Assembly: GCF_008312835.1 (NCBI RefSeq)
Contig: NZ_VSKS01000007.1
Span: forward strand, 62,001-126,000
Direction: 5' to 3'
DNA: 64,000 bases
DNA from: Streptomyces marokkonensis
Lineage (GTDB): Bacteria > Actinomycetota > Actinomycetes > Streptomycetales > Streptomycetaceae
Numbering within the stretch: position 1 is the stretch's first letter; every line of letters starts with the position of its first letter. Both the position numbers and the translations under genes were made by a program. Of the stretch, positions 61,913 to 64,000 are shown in pieces. A model generated the notes under the pieces. It saw only the letters and a program-made list of their open reading frames with translations, had not been told where the DNA came from and searched no databases.

Positions 61913-64000
61913 TCAGGTCCTGGACGCCCGGGCCCGCAGCACGGCCTTGAGGAGCTCGCCCGCCACGAGGACGGCCGAGCCGACCGCCGCGCACACCAGC
62001 CACTGACCGGCGGTCAGGTCCGTCGTGGTGAGGAAGTCGTGCACCGCGTCCATCTCGACCACCAGGGCCAGCAGCAGGATCACCGCGCCGGTGGCGACGA
62101 AGGCAGAGGTGTTGGAGAGGGTCTCGCGGCTCAGCACACTGCGGGTCGGGTGGCGGACGTTGAGCAGGTTGAACGCCTGGAAGAACACGAACGTCACGAA
62201 CCCCATCGTGCCGGCGGTGGTCGCCACCCCCAGCTCCGGCTCGGGCCCCGGGGCCAGCATCAGCACGGCCAGGGTCCCGGCCGCCATGACGGCGCTCGAC
62301 AGCAGGATCCGCTGGAGCCGTTCCCGGGTCAGGATGCGCTCGCGCGCCGGGCGCGGTGACCGGCTCATCGCGTCCTGGCTGACGGGGTCGACGCCCAGCG
62401 ACATCGCCGGGGGCCCGTCCATCACCAGGTTGACGAAGAGGATCTGCAGCGCCGTGAACGGCGCCCCTCCCGCGACCCCGGTCAGCGAGGCGATCAGGAA
62501 GACGAGCACGAAGCCGAGCGCCGTGGAGAGCTGGAACCGGGTGAACTTCACGATGTTGTCGTAGATGCCGCGGCCCTCGCGGACGGCGCTGACGATGGTG
62601 GCGAAGTTGTCGTCGGTCAGGACCATCGTCGCGGCTTCCTTGGTCACCTCCGTGCCGCTGCGCCCCATGGCGACGCCGATGTCGGCCTTGCGCAGCGCCG
62701 GGGCGTCGTTCACGCCGTCGCCGGTCATCGCGACCACGTCGTCCCGCGCCTGCAGCGCCCGCACGATACGGATCTTGTGCGCGGGCGAGACGCGGGCGAC
62801 GACGCCGGTGTCGTCGAGGCGGCGGGCGAGCTCGCCGTCGTCCGGGATGCGGTCCAGGTCGTCACCGGTGACGGCACCGCCGGGGATGCCCAGTTCCTTG
62901 GCGATGGCCGCGGCCGTCACCGCGTGGTCCCCGGTGATCATGCGGACCCGGATGCCCGCCTCCCGGCACTCCGTGATCGCCTGCTTCGCCTCCGGCCGCG
63001 GCGGATCGACGATGCCCACCAGCGCCATCAGCACGAGCCCGCCGACCACGTCCTTGAGGTCCCCGGCCGCTGCCGGCTCCCCGGGCGCGAAATCCCGCAC
63101 GCCCACGGCGAGCACCCGCATGCCCTGCTCGGCCAGCGCCGCGTTGGCACGGTCGTACCGTTCGCGCTCCGGCCCGTCGAACGGGACGACGCCGTCGTCG
63201 CCGACGTACCGGTCGGCCCGCCGGGCGAGCACGTCCGGCGCGCCCTTGACGAAGCAGCGCACGACGTCGCGACCCGCGTCGTCCGTCCAGTGGTGGAACG
63301 TCGCCATGAACTTGTGGTCGGAGTCGAACGGGACCTCCCGCACCCGGGGCCGCTCCGAACGCAGCGCGGAGACGTCGACACCGCCCTTCTCCGCGAGCAC
63401 CAGCAGCGCACCCTCGGTGGGGTCACCGACGACGTCCCCGTCGCGCAGCTCCGCGTCGGTGCACAGCGCCATCGCGATCAGCGCCTCGTCGACCGTGCCG
63501 GGCAGCGGCCGCCCGTCGGTCGTGCGGATCCGCCCGTCCGTCGAGTAGCCCTCGCCCGAGACGGTGAACCGGCGTCCGGCGAAGCGCAGTTCGCGTGCGG
63601 TCATCTCGTTGAGCGTCAGCGTGCCCGTCTTGTCGGTGCAGATCTGCGACGTGCTGCCGAGCGTCTCCACCGACGCGAGCCGCTTGACGACGGCGCCGCG
63701 CGCGGCCATCCGGCCGGTGCCCATGGCGAGGGTGAAGGCGACGACGGCCGGCAGTCCTTCGGGGATGGCGGCCACCGCGAGCGACACCGCGCTGATGAAC
63801 AGGTCGCCGAAGTCCTGGCCGCGGACGAGACCCAGGACGAAGACGACCACGATGACGGCGCCGGCGATCAGGGCGAGGGTGCGCCCGAGTGCCGCGATCT
63901 GGCGTTGCAGCGGGGTCGGTTCCGGCTCCGCCTCGTGCAGCATGTGGGCGATCCGCCCGGTCTCGGTGTGCATCCCGGTCGCGGTGACCAGGGCCTCCCC
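61913..64000 (-). CDS. P-type cation-transporting ATPase, C-terminal part (partial)
   Basis: The frame continues to the right edge, so the N-terminus is missing; about 695 residues are visible. PEGLPAVVAFTLAMGTGRMA is the M4 ion site, CTDKTGTLTLNEMTA carries the phosphorylated Asp, and KGAPDVL, MITGDH, TGDGVNDAPAL and a C-terminal Cation_ATPase_C helix block follow. PEGLP and the six C-terminal helices point to the P2 (Ca2+/Na+-type) subgroup. It is probably a calcium or general cation exporter. The 209 bp before the MFS start hold no gene. Confidence 0.92.
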   Translation of the reverse strand, partial: GEALVTATGMHTETGRIAHMLHEAEPEPTPLQRQIAALGRTLALIAGAVIVVVFVLGLVRGQDFGDLFISAVSLAVAAIPEGLPAVVAFTLAMGTGRMAARGAVVKRLASVETLGSTSQICTDKTGTLTLNEMTARELRFAGRRFTVSGEGYSTDGRIRTTDGRPLPGTVDEALIAMALCTDAELRDGDVVGDPTEGALLVLAEKGGVDVSALRSERPRVREVPFDSDHKFMATFHHWTDDAGRDVVRCFVKGAPDVLARRADRYVGDDGVVPFDGPERERYDRANAALAEQGMRVLAVGVRDFAPGEPAAAGDLKDVVGGLVLMALVGIVDPPRPEAKQAITECREAGIRVRMITGDHAVTAAAIAKELGIPGGAVTGDDLDRIPDDGELARRLDDTGVVARVSPAHKIRIVRALQARDDVVAMTGDGVNDAPALRKADIGVAMGRSGTEVTKEAATMVLTDDNFATIVSAVREGRGIYDNIVKFTRFQLSTALGFVLVFLIASLTGVAGGAPFTALQILFVNLVMDGPPAMSLGVDPVSQDAMSRSPRPARERILTRERLQRILLSSAVMAAGTLAVLMLAPGPEPELGVATTAGTMGFVTFVFFQAFNLLNVRHPTRSVLSRETLSNTSAFVATGAVILLLALVVEMDAVHDFLTTTDLTAGQWLVCAAVGSAVLVAGELLKAVLRARASRT

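Overview
The window is high-GC actinobacterial DNA that reads as a Streptomyces chromosome. The evidence is near-total G/C at third codon positions, Shine-Dalgarno starts with many GTG codons, 4-bp ATGA/GTGA couplings, a complete conservon (cvnA-E plus extra P450), a divergent RsbW-like kinase/XRE-DUF5753/DUF574 methyltransferase group, and a furA-katG pair. No rRNA, tRNA or CRISPR array was recognised.

Layout. 1-6.5 kb: oxidative-stress operon furA-katG, DUF2945 and DUF3140 genes, a YihY-type membrane protein, a DUF350 protein and small hypotheticals. 6.6-11 kb: secreted GH16 beta-glucanase with a ricin-type domain, TerB-like protein, WGR/beta-propeller protein, secreted M15 carboxypeptidase. 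11-19.6 kb: orphan FAD-binding dehydrogenase subunit, universal stress protein, GCS2-type glutamate-cysteine ligase, SRPBCC protein, acyltransferase, pentapeptide-repeat protein, and the anti-sigma/XRE/methyltransferase group. 19.6-23.3 kb: a patchwork with a truncated acetyltransferase, a probable Tn3-type transposase fragment, an operon of RsgA-type GTPase plus a methyltransferase-acetyltransferase fusion preceded by a candidate uORF attenuator, and a shredded tyrosine recombinase. 24.3-30.5 kb: a leftward conservon cvnA-B-C-D-E(P450)-F(P450)-enoyl-CoA hydratase. 30.8-31.6 kb: an ltrA pseudogene.

31.7-55.3 kb is a nitrate respiration/hypoxia block. It holds a DevR/OsdR-like response regulator, a leftward narG-H-J-I-vkor operon, and a rightward group: hemerythrin, small membrane protein, radical SAM/SPASM protein, copper nitrite reductase NirK with an N-terminal cupredoxin, CopD-like protein, Acg-type nitroreductase, NarK transporter and a second hemerythrin. 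A second, rightward narG-H-J-I operon closes it. Together the genes could import nitrate, reduce it to nitrite at the membrane and nitrite to NO. NO can then be oxidised by the flavohemoglobin Hmp at 56.8-58.0 kb, which has an excellent NsrR-type operator. No NO or N2O reductase is visible.

55.3-64 kb: secreted serine hydrolase, Hmp, Nudix hydrolase, secreted EEP phosphatase, ABM monooxygenase with a DHA2 MFS exporter, and a P-type cation ATPase running off the right edge.

Most interesting: the candidate leader peptide/attenuator before rsgA, a perfect 36-bp palindrome inside the radical SAM gene just before nirK, a small basic ORF coupled to that gene, DevR-like boxes, and the duplicated inverted nar operons. 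All family assignments come from reading the sequence; no database search was run.
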